Positions 29,654-38,558 of a stretch of 64,000 nucleotides of DNA are shown here, one piece after another. Position numbers and translations under genes: made by a program. This DNA is from Verrucomicrobiales bacterium (GTDB lineage: Bacteria > Verrucomicrobiota > Verrucomicrobiia > Limisphaerales > J093). Within the stretch, counting starts at the first letter, position 1, and every line of letters begins with the position of its first letter. The stretch is from NCBI GenBank assembly GCA_015075445.1, contig JABTUJ010000014.1:1-64000 (forward strand). The letters are read 5' to 3'. The notes under the pieces are model-generated. The model made no database searches, was not told the origin of the DNA, and was given only the letters and a program-made list of their open reading frames with translations.

Positions 29654-29723
29654 GGCGCCTCTCCAGCGTGCCGAGGCCCGTCCCTGCATTCCGGTTCATG
29701 GAGACAGAGAGCTATACCGGTTA

Positions 29724-29942
29724 ACGCCGGAGGCGTCCCAGACGGTAGCCGGAGGTCGCCGCCCCGCGGCGACCTCCGGGCCCGCGGGTGTAGTCGAAGG
29801 CATCCCGGAGGGGGTGCCAGATATCCAGAGTCACGGCGTCTGGCATCCCTCCGGGATGCGCTCGCCCGCGCACGACCACCTCCGGGGGTGTCGCTCGTGA
29901 ACTCGCACGACCCCCGGCTACCATCTAGCACGCCGCTGGCGT
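29724..29942. mobile_element. 219 bp element with imperfect 35 bp terminal inverted repeats
   Basis: The outer arms at 29724-29758 and 29908-29942 pair at 29 of 35 positions (ACGCCGGAGGCGTCCC... against ...CTAGCACGCCGCTGGCGT). Nested inside are a perfect 14 bp stem with a three-base loop (29749-29779, CCGGAGGTCGCCGC) and a 21-22 bp pair around 29800-29821 and 29839-29859 (GGCATCCCTCCGGGATGC). There is no open reading frame of note. It could be a non-autonomous MITE-like element or a structured intergenic repeat; no target-site duplication is evident. Confidence 0.65.
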
Positions 29943-30033
29943 GGGGTCGCGTTCCGTGCCCAGGTTCATGGAGGAGTGGTTCCCGCCGTTGTCGGTGAAA
30001 AAGCGTTGCCGCGTTGGGGGGTGGGGTTTATGG

Positions 30034-30219
30034 ATGAGCGCGCACATCGCCGCCATGTTTGGCCGCAAGCGTCACCGTGAAGACCGTCGCTACTACCTGC
30101 TGCCCGGGATGGGCCGCAGCAACAAGCGGCAACGACGGCGCCTCCATCTGGCGGCGGTCCTGTTCGGCGTGTTCATCTCGCTCGTGTTCGGATTGGTGCT
30201 GTACTGGTTGCAGCGGTGA
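30034..30219 (+). CDS. Small single-span membrane protein of unknown function
   Basis: 61 residues from ATG 30034. A very basic first half (FGRKRHREDRRYYLLPGMGRSNKRQRRRLH) precedes one C-terminal membrane helix (AAVLFGVFISLVFGLVLYWL). By the positive-inside rule the basic part is cytosolic. The frame is open upstream to 29941, but that part contains a repeat fragment (GGTTCATGGA), so the internal ATG is favoured. It lies just before the 100 bp repeat array. I do not recognise the family. Confidence 0.5.
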   Translation: MSAHIAAMFGRKRHREDRRYYLLPGMGRSNKRQRRRLHLAAVLFGVFISLVFGLVLYWLQR

Positions 30220-30243
30220 GATTTCGGCGAGGAAATCCCCCCC

Positions 30244-31580
30244 AATTCCCGATGTCCAAAATCGGCGGAGGATTCAGGGGAAGGGGGTTTCTCCGCCGAT
30301 TACGAACATAGGGGATTAGGGGGAAGGCGGAAGTTCCCTCGGTCCAATTCCCGATGTTCGAAATCTGCGGAGGATTCAGGGGAAGGGGGTTCTCCGCCGA
30401 TTGCGAACATAGGGGATTCGGGGGAAGGCGGAAATTCCCTCGGTCCAATTCCCGATGTTCGAAATCTGCGGAGGATTCAGGGGCAGGGGTTTCTCCGCCG
30501 ATTGCGAACATAGGGGATTCGGGGAAGGCAAATTTCCTCGGTCCATTTCCGATGTTCGAAATCTGCGGAGGATTCAGGGAAGGGTTCTCCGCCGATTGCG
30601 AACATAGGGATTCGGGGAAGGCGGAAATTCCCTCGGTCCAATTCCCGATGTTCGAAATCTGCGGAGGATTCAGAGGGGGGGTTTCTCCGCCGATTGCGAA
30701 CATAGGGGATTCGGGAAGCCGGAGATTCCCTCGGCCCAATTCCCGATGTTCGAAATCTGCGGAGGATTCAGGGCAGGGGTTTCTCCGCCGATTGCGAACA
30801 TAGGGGATTCGGGGAAGGCGGAGATTCCCTCGGCCCAATTCCCGATGTTCGAAATCTGCGGAGGATTCAGGGGCAGGGGGTTTCTCCGCCAATTGCGAAC
30901 ATAGGGGATTAGGGCAAGCCGGAGATTCCTCCTCCCAATTCCCGATGTTCGAAATCTGCGGAGGATTCAGGGCAGGGCGTTTCTCCGCCGATTGCGAACA
31001 TAGGGGATTGGGGGAAGCCGGAGATTCACTCGCCCCAATTCCCGATGTTCGAAATCTGCGGAGGATTCAGAGGGCAGGGGGTTTCTCCGCCGATTACGGA
31101 CACAGGGGATTTGGGGAAAGGCGAAGACTCCCTCGGTCCAATTTCCGATGTTCGAAATCTGCGGAGGATTCAGGGGAAGGGGGTTTCTCCGCCGATTGCG
31201 AACATAGGGGATTCGGGGGAAGCCGGAGATTCCCTCCTCCCAATTCCCGATGTTCGAAATCTGCGGAGGATTCAGAGGGCAGGGGGTTTCTCCGCCGATT
31301 GCGAACATAGGGGATTAGGGGAAGCCGGAGATTCCCTCGGCCCAATTCCCGATGTTCGAAATCTGCGGAGGATTCAGAGGGCAGGAGGTTTCTCCGCCGA
31401 TTGCGAACATAGGGGATTAGGGGAAGCCGGAGATTCCCTCGGCCCAATTCCCGATGTTCGAAATCTGCGGAGGATTCAGAGGGCAGGGGGTTTCTCCGCC
31501 GATTGCGAACATAGGGGATTCGGGGGAAGGCGGAAATTTCCTCGGTCCAATTTCCGATGTTCGAAATCTGCGGAGGATCC
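30244..31580. repeat. ~100 bp tandem array, 14 copies, built on the composite-repeat palindrome
   Basis: The left arm GATGTTCGAAATCTGCGGAG recurs about every 95-105 bases from about 30250 to 31553 (14 occurrences). Each is followed by a right arm CTCCGCCGATTGCGAACATA, its imperfect reverse complement. The first copy (TCCAAAATCGGCGG) is the most divergent and closest to the dispersed elements. The arms match the cores at 2427-2500, 45665-45738 and about 53993-54065, so the array looks like a tandem expansion of that element. All frames stay open, but the unit length is not constant modulo three and the peptides are repeat translations. Confidence 0.95.
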
Positions 31581-31660
31581 GGGGTCATTCCGAGCACCGT
31601 TGCTCTCGACCGACGATCTGCCCTAATCTCGCCGGCGTTCAACGGTTCGGGACATGTCCT

Positions 31661-33073
31661 GTGAACTCCGTGCCCGCCACGCTGGCTGCCCAGATCAACC
31701 GCCTGTCCGCGCGGACAGCGCGGGTCATGGGCGGCGTGCTTCTGCTGCTGGCCGGGGTGGTGGACTGGTTCTCCGGCCCGGAGCTGGCGTTCTCAGTCTT
31801 CTATCTGCCGTCCATCTTGTTGGTGGCTTGGACCTCGCGACGCTGGTGGGGTTTGGCTGCGGCAGGTGCCAGTGCGGCGGTCTGGTTGTTCATCGAGCTG
31901 ATGGCGAACGCGCCCTACTCGCACTCCTTCGTCCCGTTCTGGAATGGCTTGGTGCGGCTGCTCATCTTTTCCCTGGTGGCGGTCCTCACGGCCGAGGTGG
32001 CGGAGCGCAAACGCGTGGAGACCGCCCTGCATCGCCAGACCAACATTCTCCGGTCGGTCTTGAACAGCATGGGCGACGCGGTGGTGGTGGCCGATCGGGA
32101 GGGCCGGATCGCGCTCACCAACCCCGCGGCGGACCAGATGCTGCGATTGGCGGGTGGCGACGATGCCGTGGGCTGGCTGAGTTCGCCGGTGACCTACTTG
32201 ACGGACCCCTTGACGCCGGCACCCAGCGCGGAGCATCCGCTGGCGCGGGCCGGCCGGGGGGAGACCGTGGACCAAGCCGAGGTGGTGCTGCGGCCGCCCG
32301 CATTCCCGACCGAGCGCCGGCTTGCCGTGTCGGGTCGCCCGTTGGTGGACGCCGCGGGCCGACGCAATGGCGGGGTGCTCGTGTTCACCGACATCACTGC
32401 GCGACGGAGTCTGGAGCGACAGATTGCCGAGATCAGCGACCGCGAGCAGCGGCGGCTGGGCCAGGACTTGCATGACGGGCTGTGTCAGGAGTTGGTGAGC
32501 GGAGCTCTGGCGGCCCGGGTGCTGGCGGATGGCCTGCGCGACCGGGCGCAGGCGGAGGCCGACGAAGCGGCGGAACTGGCGGAGTTGCTGGACCACGCGA
32601 TCACGCAGGCCCGGGATGTGGCGCGGGGCCTGTGCGGCGTGCAACTCGAGGCGGGCGGACTCAGCACCGCGCTCGACGAACTGGCCCGGCGCGTCCGGTC
32701 GCGTCATCGGATTCCCTGCCAGTTCCTCGATCAGACGGGCGCGGCGATCCGGGGGTTTGAAGGGATCACGGAAGTCTACCGGATCGCGCAGGAAGCGGTG
32801 AACAACGCGGTCAAACACGCGCGCGCCCGGCAGATCACCCTCACGCTGGCGGCGGCCAACGACCAGATCGAGCTGCGGGTGGTGGATGACGGCGTGGGGT
32901 TACCGTCGGGACTGGAGGTCGGCAAGGGGCTGGGGCTGCCCATCATGCATTACCGGGCGCGGATGCTCGGCGCGGAGCTGCGCGTCGGCGCCGGAGCGAC
33001 CGGGGGTACCGAGGTGGTCTGTGCGCTGAAGCTGCCCGGCCTGACGAGCGGCATTGCCCATGAGCAGCTCTGA
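31661..33073 (+). CDS. Membrane PAS histidine kinase, NarL-type (HisKA_3)
   Basis: 470 residues from GTG 31661; the frame upstream is the repeat array. Three or four membrane helices occupy about 20-105 (VMGGVLLLLAGVV, LAFSVFYLPSILLVAW, WWGLAAAGASAAVWLFIEL, LVRLLIFSLVAVL). A PAS domain follows (about 125-250, NSMGDAVVVADREGRI). The dimerisation/phosphoacceptor helix is of the HisKA_3 class with H271 in QDLHDGLCQEL. The ATPase domain shows EAVNNAVKHARA, VVDDGVGL and GKGLGLPIM. Its stop overlaps the regulator gene by 14 bases, so it is the cognate kinase. The stimulus is unknown. Confidence 0.9.
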   Translation: MNSVPATLAAQINRLSARTARVMGGVLLLLAGVVDWFSGPELAFSVFYLPSILLVAWTSRRWWGLAAAGASAAVWLFIELMANAPYSHSFVPFWNGLVRLLIFSLVAVLTAEVAERKRVETALHRQTNILRSVLNSMGDAVVVADREGRIALTNPAADQMLRLAGGDDAVGWLSSPVTYLTDPLTPAPSAEHPLARAGRGETVDQAEVVLRPPAFPTERRLAVSGRPLVDAAGRRNGGVLVFTDITARRSLERQIAEISDREQRRLGQDLHDGLCQELVSGALAARVLADGLRDRAQAEADEAAELAELLDHAITQARDVARGLCGVQLEAGGLSTALDELARRVRSRHRIPCQFLDQTGAAIRGFEGITEVYRIAQEAVNNAVKHARARQITLTLAAANDQIELRVVDDGVGLPSGLEVGKGLGLPIMHYRARMLGAELRVGAGATGGTEVVCALKLPGLTSGIAHEQL

Positions 33074-33731
33074 CACACCCAGGAAGGCGAAGGTCTTTCT
33101 CGTGGATGATCACCCGCTGATCCGGGATCACCTGGCGGCGCTGATCCGCCGGGAGCCCGACCTGACGGTGTGTGGCGAGGCGGAAGATGCGCCTTCGGCC
33201 CTCGCGCAGATCGTGGCGGAACCGCCGGATCTGGTGGTGCTGGACCTCTCGCTGCGGGCGTCGCATGGGCTGGATTTGTTGAAGCAGATCAGGGCGCGGC
33301 ATCCGAAGCTGCCGGTGCTGGTCCTCTCGATGCACGACGAACTGCTCTACGCCGAGCGGGCCCTGCATGCCGGGGCGCTGGGGTACATCACGAAGCAGGC
33401 TGCGACCGCCAACATTCTGACGGCCTTGCGACGGGTGCTCCGCGGCGAGGTGTACCTGAGCGAACGCATGGCGGCGCGCATCATGCGGCGGGTGATCGGC
33501 ACTTCCGGCCAGGAGTTGGGATCGCCGCTCGACATCCTGACCGATCGCGAACTCGAGGTCTTTCAGATGATCGGCCGGGGGTTGGGCACACGGCGGATCG
33601 CCGAGGAACTCCGGTTGGGCATCAAGACCGTGGAGTCGTACAAGGGGCGCATCAAGGAGAAGCTCGGTTTGACAGACGCGACCCAACTGCTGCAGCACGC
33701 GATTCATTGGGTGCAGAGCCAGGGAGGTTGA
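33060..33731 (+). CDS. NarL/FixJ-family response regulator
   Basis: 223 residues. The receiver domain spans about 10-125 with DD near 18-19, phosphoacceptor D62 in VVLDLSL, and K112-type lysine in GYITKQA. The C-terminal LuxR-type HTH reads LTDRELEVFQMIGRGLGTRRIAEELRLGIKTVESYKGRIKEKL. The ATG at 33060 lies within the last codons of the kinase gene, giving a coupled pair. Targets cannot be deduced; the carbohydrate genes on either side are possibilities only. Confidence 0.92.
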   Translation: MSSSDTPRKAKVFLVDDHPLIRDHLAALIRREPDLTVCGEAEDAPSALAQIVAEPPDLVVLDLSLRASHGLDLLKQIRARHPKLPVLVLSMHDELLYAERALHAGALGYITKQAATANILTALRRVLRGEVYLSERMAARIMRRVIGTSGQELGSPLDILTDRELEVFQMIGRGLGTRRIAEELRLGIKTVESYKGRIKEKLGLTDATQLLQHAIHWVQSQGG

Positions 33732-33864
33732 TCGCGGCCGCCTCCGTCCCCGCGCCTGCCGGCCCGTCCGCGGTTGCCGGCGCGGCCTTTGGGTTCCACA
33801 ACGTCGGGTTGGAGAACGGTCTGCCACCGAACGCCGCGTGGGGGCACGCGGCCTACCATGCCTG

Positions 33865-33921
33865 CAGGCCGGCTGCCCTCAGCCGACGCCCTGTCCCGTA
33901 GGCCGGCTGCCCTCAGCCGGC
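33865..33921. repeat. Two copies of the AGGCCGGCTGCCCTCAGCCG palindrome
   Basis: AGGCCGGCTGCCCTCAGCCG occurs at about 33866 and 33900, each a short hairpin. A related palindrome, AGGCCCGGTGCCCTCACCGG, sits in the composite repeat near 54153-54178 and, degenerate, at about 45815-45838. The gap 33732-34084 holds no gene. Confidence 0.75.
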
Positions 33922-34084
33922 GGTCGGGACGCTTGACTCCACGTAAGGGGTTCCCTCGCGGCACGAACAGGGAGTGTCTAACTGGCTCAGGCAGCGGCGT
34001 GTCCGGCAGCATCGGCGGGACAGGATCCGGCCGTCGTGCGGCGCGGGCAGCCACGCCGTGCGGACGGGCTGGAGCGAAGCCAAC

Positions 34085-36865
34085 ATGGAGCCGAAGCGAG
34101 CCAGCGCCGCAGGTCCCGCCCGGAGCGGAGGCTCGGGTCGGCTTTGGGCGCAGGCGCAGGCCCTGGGGCTCGGCGGGTTGTGGGTGCTGGGTACTTTGAC
34201 CGCGGCCGAGAACCCCCCGCTGGTGAGCCTCGAGGTCGTCGAGCCCGTGGCGCGTGAGGCGGGGGAGCAACCGGCGCAAGTTCGGGTGCGGCGGGTCGGC
34301 TTGGCGGAGGCGCCGCTGACGGTGAATTACACGCTGGCGGGGACGGCGCGCAACGGGCGGGATTTCGCACGGTTGCCCGGCTCGCTGACCTTGGCGGCGG
34401 GCGAGGCCAGTGGCGTGATTGAGATCCGGCCGCTGGACGATCGCGAAGTCGAGGAAGTCGAGACGGTGGTGGTGCGTCTGGCGCCGGCGAGGGCGCCGTT
34501 CACCCTGGCGATCCTCCCGGACACCCAGTATTACGCGGCGAGCCGGTACGGAGGGTTGCCCGAGATGTTCACGAGCCAGACACGATGGATTGTGGAACAT
34601 CGGGACGAGTTCAACATCGTGTTTGTCCTGCACGAGGGGGACGCCACGGAATACAACACGTACCCCGAATGGCTCCGGGTGAAAGAGAGCCTGGACGTGC
34701 TGGAAGGCGAGGTGCCCTATGCCCTGGCGGTCGGCAACCACGATGGCTTGACGTGGCGCTCCCAGACCGCCTTGCTGAACATCATCTTCCCGGTGGCCGA
34801 AGCGATGAAGCAACCGACCTTTGGCCGGACGTTCGAGGGACAGCGCGACAACTGCTACCACCGTTTCCAGGCTGGTGGTTTGGACTGGCTGCTGCTGGTG
34901 CTCGAGTTCGGCCCGCGCAACAAGGTCCTGGACTGGGCCAACCAGGTGGTGAGCGGTTTCCCGGACCATCGGGTGATCGTGTTGACGCATGCCCACGTGG
35001 CGGATGACGACACGTTGATTGGCAGCAAGCCCGACCACGTCGGGGCGCCCAGCCACTATGGGGCCGAGAACGATGGCCCGGACGTTTGGGAGAAGTTCCT
35101 GCGGCGGCATCGGAACATCGCGTTCGTTTTCAACGGGCATGTAGGCGGCGACGGCCAGGGACGACTGGTGGGGGTGGGGGATCACGGCAACCGCGTCTAT
35201 CAGATGCTCTGCAACTACCAGTCGTATCCCCGGGGGGGCGACGGTTATATGCGCCTGATCGAGTTTCACCCGGACGAAGACCGGCTGGAAGCGTGGTCCT
35301 ATTCGCCCTACACCGGCCGGCGTCTGCGGGATTTTCAGAACGAATTCGCATACACTGGCCTCGGCGTTTTTCCCGTGGTCCCGGCGGCTTACCGGATCGA
35401 TCCGGGGCAGCAGGAGGTCGTCGTCGAGCTGGTGAGTGACGACTTCGTGGCTGAGCCGCTGGCAGTGGAGGAGGTCCGGGCGTTTGGCCTGGCGCGGGAG
35501 ATCAACGTGCGCTTCACCCAACCCCTTCCCGTGGCGGCGGCAACGGACCCTGCTCACTACACGCTGATGGAGGGGCCGCCGGTCCGGTCCGCGCGGTTGT
35601 TGGCGGATGAGCGAACCGTGGTCTTGACGGTCGGGTCACCGCTCGAGCCGGGACGGGAAGCGCGGCTCGAGGTTCGCGGCTTGCAGGGACGGCTGGCGGA
35701 TCCGGCGCTGGAGCTCGCCCAACTCGCGGCACGGTTTGTGCCGGAGGCCGCGTTTCTGGTGGCCGACTTCGCGGAGGGCGGGTTGGGGGAGTGGAAGGTG
35801 GTGGATGAAGGCGAGTTCGGCGGACCGTCGAGCTGGTATGTCCGCGGCGGTCGGCTGCACCAGGCGGGGAACATCTACGGCCCGCATCCCGGTGTGGTGG
35901 CCGGCCGGCGTGGCACCTTCGCCTACTGGAGCGCGGCGGGAGCACAGAACTGGGGTGACTACGCGTTCCAGGTGACCGTGCGGTCGCACGACGATGACGG
36001 CGTGGGGGTGTTGTTCCGGTATCGGGACCCGGCAAACTACTACAAGGTGGAGTTGGACCGGCAGCGCCAGTTCCGGCAACTGGTCCGGGTGGTGGAGGGC
36101 CGGGAGACACGCCTGGCCTGGGAAGCCGGCGGCTACGAACTCGACACGGACTTCGTCCTCAGCGTCGAGGCGGCGGGGCCGGTGATCGAGGTGACTCTGG
36201 ACGGCGCACCGCTCTTCGGCGGAACGGTTCGGGACGGCGCCCTGCGTCAGGGGACGGTGGCCCTCTATTGCTGGGCGAATCCCGGAACGGAATTCGGCGC
36301 CGTCTCCTTGACGGCTCCGGGTCGCTCCGGGCTGCCAGGGGTTCGATTCGTGCCGCCGCCGCGTCCGGAGGCGTGGGTGCCGGGACAACCGACGTTCACG
36401 CTGGCGGCGGAGGCCACGGCGGATCCGGCGCTGGGCATCAGCTCGGTGACTTTCTACCAGGATGACACGCCGCTGGCACGGGTGTTCGAGGCGCCTTACT
36501 GGTTGGACTGGGTGCTCCCGGCGCCCGGCCTCTACGCGCTGCGCGCCCGGGTCATGGACGGCGCGGGTCAGCAACTGGAGACCCGGTCATGGCAGGTGCG
36601 CGTCGAGGCGTCGGGCGCGATCGCGTTCGTCGATGCGCCGCTGACGGTGCAGCTCATCCGCTCGCAGGCGGACCAGGTCATGATCCACATCCCGCCTTGG
36701 CCTGGCCGGTCTTCGATCATCGAGGCCTCAACAAATCTCGTGGACTGGGAACCGGTGGGCGCGGCACCGGAACTCCCGGTGCTGTTACCCACCGCGGATC
36801 CGGCGGCCCGCGATCATCCGCAACGGTTCTATCGGGCAATGAGGCCAGCGCCTGATCCTCGCTAG
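34085..36865 (+). CDS. Secreted metallophosphoesterase with Calx-beta, LamG-like and Ig-like domains
   Basis: 926 residues. The signal region at about 20-40 (ALGLGGLWVLGTLTAAEN) is preceded by a basic start. A Calx-beta domain (about 42-135, VNYTLAGTARNGRDF) leads into a calcineurin-like phosphoesterase: D146 in LPDTQYY, D186 in EGDATEY, N218/H219 in GNHD, H302 in LTHAHV and H352 in NGHVGGDG. The last motif lacks the second His of GHxH, as is frequent in this subgroup. After about 440 come an SbsA-like domain, a concanavalin-like domain (WGDYAFQVTVRSHDDDGVGVLF), an Ig-like domain (VTFYQDDTPLARV) and the shared C-terminal module (IIEASTNLVDWEPV ... FYRAM). A secreted phosphodi- or monoesterase is likely. 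Confidence 0.85.
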   Translation: MEPKRASAAGPARSGGSGRLWAQAQALGLGGLWVLGTLTAAENPPLVSLEVVEPVAREAGEQPAQVRVRRVGLAEAPLTVNYTLAGTARNGRDFARLPGSLTLAAGEASGVIEIRPLDDREVEEVETVVVRLAPARAPFTLAILPDTQYYAASRYGGLPEMFTSQTRWIVEHRDEFNIVFVLHEGDATEYNTYPEWLRVKESLDVLEGEVPYALAVGNHDGLTWRSQTALLNIIFPVAEAMKQPTFGRTFEGQRDNCYHRFQAGGLDWLLLVLEFGPRNKVLDWANQVVSGFPDHRVIVLTHAHVADDDTLIGSKPDHVGAPSHYGAENDGPDVWEKFLRRHRNIAFVFNGHVGGDGQGRLVGVGDHGNRVYQMLCNYQSYPRGGDGYMRLIEFHPDEDRLEAWSYSPYTGRRLRDFQNEFAYTGLGVFPVVPAAYRIDPGQQEVVVELVSDDFVAEPLAVEEVRAFGLAREINVRFTQPLPVAAATDPAHYTLMEGPPVRSARLLADERTVVLTVGSPLEPGREARLEVRGLQGRLADPALELAQLAARFVPEAAFLVADFAEGGLGEWKVVDEGEFGGPSSWYVRGGRLHQAGNIYGPHPGVVAGRRGTFAYWSAAGAQNWGDYAFQVTVRSHDDDGVGVLFRYRDPANYYKVELDRQRQFRQLVRVVEGRETRLAWEAGGYELDTDFVLSVEAAGPVIEVTLDGAPLFGGTVRDGALRQGTVALYCWANPGTEFGAVSLTAPGRSGLPGVRFVPPPRPEAWVPGQPTFTLAAEATADPALGISSVTFYQDDTPLARVFEAPYWLDWVLPAPGLYALRARVMDGAGQQLETRSWQVRVEASGAIAFVDAPLTVQLIRSQADQVMIHIPPWPGRSSIIEASTNLVDWEPVGAAPELPVLLPTADPAARDHPQRFYRAMRPAPDPR

Positions 36866-36902
36866 CAGGTAAGAAGGCTGGCCATCGACTGTCGCCTCCG
36901 AG

Positions 36903-38558
36903 TCAGGGACGGTATCGGAGGCGATAGAAGCACTGGGGTGGGCTGGTTGGCATCGCGCAGCGGACGAATGTGGAGTCGGCGCTGATTTCAAAGGGTAGGC
37001 GCACCGGGGTCCAATCGAACAGGTCTGCCGAGGTCTCGAGGACGTAGGCGTGAGGCGGGCTGGGCGACCAGGTCAGAGTGATGCAGCGGTCGACGGGATT
37101 CAGGGCCGGCCGGAAGGGGGGTGGAGGGGCCTGGGTGTAGTCAGGCCAGCGGATCAAACGGCGGAACTCGGCGTGCACGGTGAGCACGTAATCCGCGCCT
37201 ACGTCGATGGCATGCTGGAGCTCGGTCAGCGTGCCGTAGGAGTAGTTGACGAACAGAATGAGTTTGAGCCCCTGACTGTGAACCCGGTTAACGAAGTCGC
37301 GAACGGCATGGCTGTCCGCGGGGAGCTGCAGCATGACCCCGTCCATGCTGGCCGCTGCCGCGGCGTCAATCCAGTCGCGGCCGAGGTCTTGGGGATAGGC
37401 GTACTCTTTGAGGGCGACGCGGATGCCAGGAAGCTGAGATCGCAGGGTGCGGCCAGCGGAGGGATCGTAGACCGAGAACCAGAGACGCGCGGTGTCCACG
37501 CCCGATCGGATCACAGCGTCCGCGACCGTCCCGGCTTGAGACGCGGCGATCCGGAAGTCGCCGAGAAAGCAGGCCTTGGGAGGCAGGCGACGGAGCACGT
37601 CTTCCAGTCGCGGGATCCGGACGGTCTGGCCCTGCCATGTGCCGAGGCTGAACTGCTGCAGTTCGGCGAACGTGTAGTTGGTTACCTGGCCCCGACCGTT
37701 GGTGGTGGTTTCAAGGACGTCGTCGTGCAGGAGGATGGGGATTTCATCCCGGGTGAGGCGCAAGTCGAGTTCGAGTCCGTCGTAACCCAGTTCCTGGGCG
37801 TACGCTACGGCCTCGAGCGAATTCCCGGGGGGTTGTGGGCTGGCGGTGGAGACGCATTGTCCCCAGGCGAGCAAGCGGGTTCGGAACCAGCCGGCCGGCG
37901 GCTCGGCAGGCGTTGACGGGCGCATGGCCACGGCGACGGCATCGATGTCGGCCCCGGCGGAAGGCCCGGTGCTGGCGCCATCTTCCGCGTCGTCAGTCAG
38001 TCGCACAAAGGCGAAGACCGTCCCCGTCGGTAGACCGACGGCATCGAGGTCGACGCCCGGCCGACCTTCACGCGTCGCGCCGACCGGAATCCAGCTTGTG
38101 CCGTCGAGGCTCAGTTCGACCGAGGTGCTTTCCAGCGCCGGGCCGACCTCGTAGACCCAGAGGTCAGGCTCGGGGGTGCCGTCACCGGCCTGCATGGGGG
38201 CACTGAATCCGAGGGTCAGCCGTCCGCCGCTGCCGAGGCTGACGAAGGTGCAGGTGGCCTGCTCGGGGCAGACAGGGAGGCCGTCGTAGTCGGGTGGACC
38301 GAGGGCGTGACCCGGGTGGGCATAGGCCTCGGCCGGGGCGGGCGATCCGGGCTCGAAGCTCAGGACCACATCGGCGAACAGGAGCCCCTCCGCGTCGGGC
38401 TCCGCGGTCAAGGCCGCCTCGACCGTGACCAAGACGATGAGCAGCCGCGCGCGTCCGCGTGAGTTACGGGCGCACCGCGGTGCCGTCGCGCCGACGGACG
38501 GGCAGCCAGTAGCCGGGGCGGTCGGCGGGCAGGGGGAATTTGCTGGCGAGGTCTTCAT
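36903..38558 (-). CDS. Secreted GDPD-like protein lacking the canonical first His
   Basis: 551 residues as read. The N-terminal half (about 55-210) is a beta domain seen on secreted proteins (LGFSAPMQAGDGTPEPDLWVYE). The second half is a glycerophosphodiester-phosphodiesterase barrel: GNSLEAVAYAQELGYDGLELDLRLTRDEIPILLHDD is clear. However, the N-terminal HRG motif, which carries a catalytic His, is replaced by LAWGQCVST. The terminal ~65 residues (LTWSPSPPHAYVLETSADLFDW ... FYRLRYRP) are the shared C-terminal module. The start is uncertain: the listed ATG overlaps the upstream enolase gene by 95 bases, and the hydrophobic segment LLIVLVTVEAALTA begins only about 40 residues later. Confidence 0.7.
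   Translation of the reverse strand: MKTSPANSPCPPTAPATGCPSVGATAPRCARNSRGRARLLIVLVTVEAALTAEPDAEGLLFADVVLSFEPGSPAPAEAYAHPGHALGPPDYDGLPVCPEQATCTFVSLGSGGRLTLGFSAPMQAGDGTPEPDLWVYEVGPALESTSVELSLDGTSWIPVGATREGRPGVDLDAVGLPTGTVFAFVRLTDDAEDGASTGPSAGADIDAVAVAMRPSTPAEPPAGWFRTRLLAWGQCVSTASPQPPGNSLEAVAYAQELGYDGLELDLRLTRDEIPILLHDDVLETTTNGRGQVTNYTFAELQQFSLGTWQGQTVRIPRLEDVLRRLPPKACFLGDFRIAASQAGTVADAVIRSGVDTARLWFSVYDPSAGRTLRSQLPGIRVALKEYAYPQDLGRDWIDAAAAASMDGVMLQLPADSHAVRDFVNRVHSQGLKLILFVNYSYGTLTELQHAIDVGADYVLTVHAEFRRLIRWPDYTQAPPPPFRPALNPVDRCITLTWSPSPPHAYVLETSADLFDWTPVRLPFEISADSTFVRCAMPTSPPQCFYRLRYRP

Noticed and set aside
30244..31642. Open frames through the 100 bp array on both strands
   Set aside because: The peptides only repeat the unit translation, frames change with unit length, and there is no start context; repeat DNA without stops is the simpler reading.
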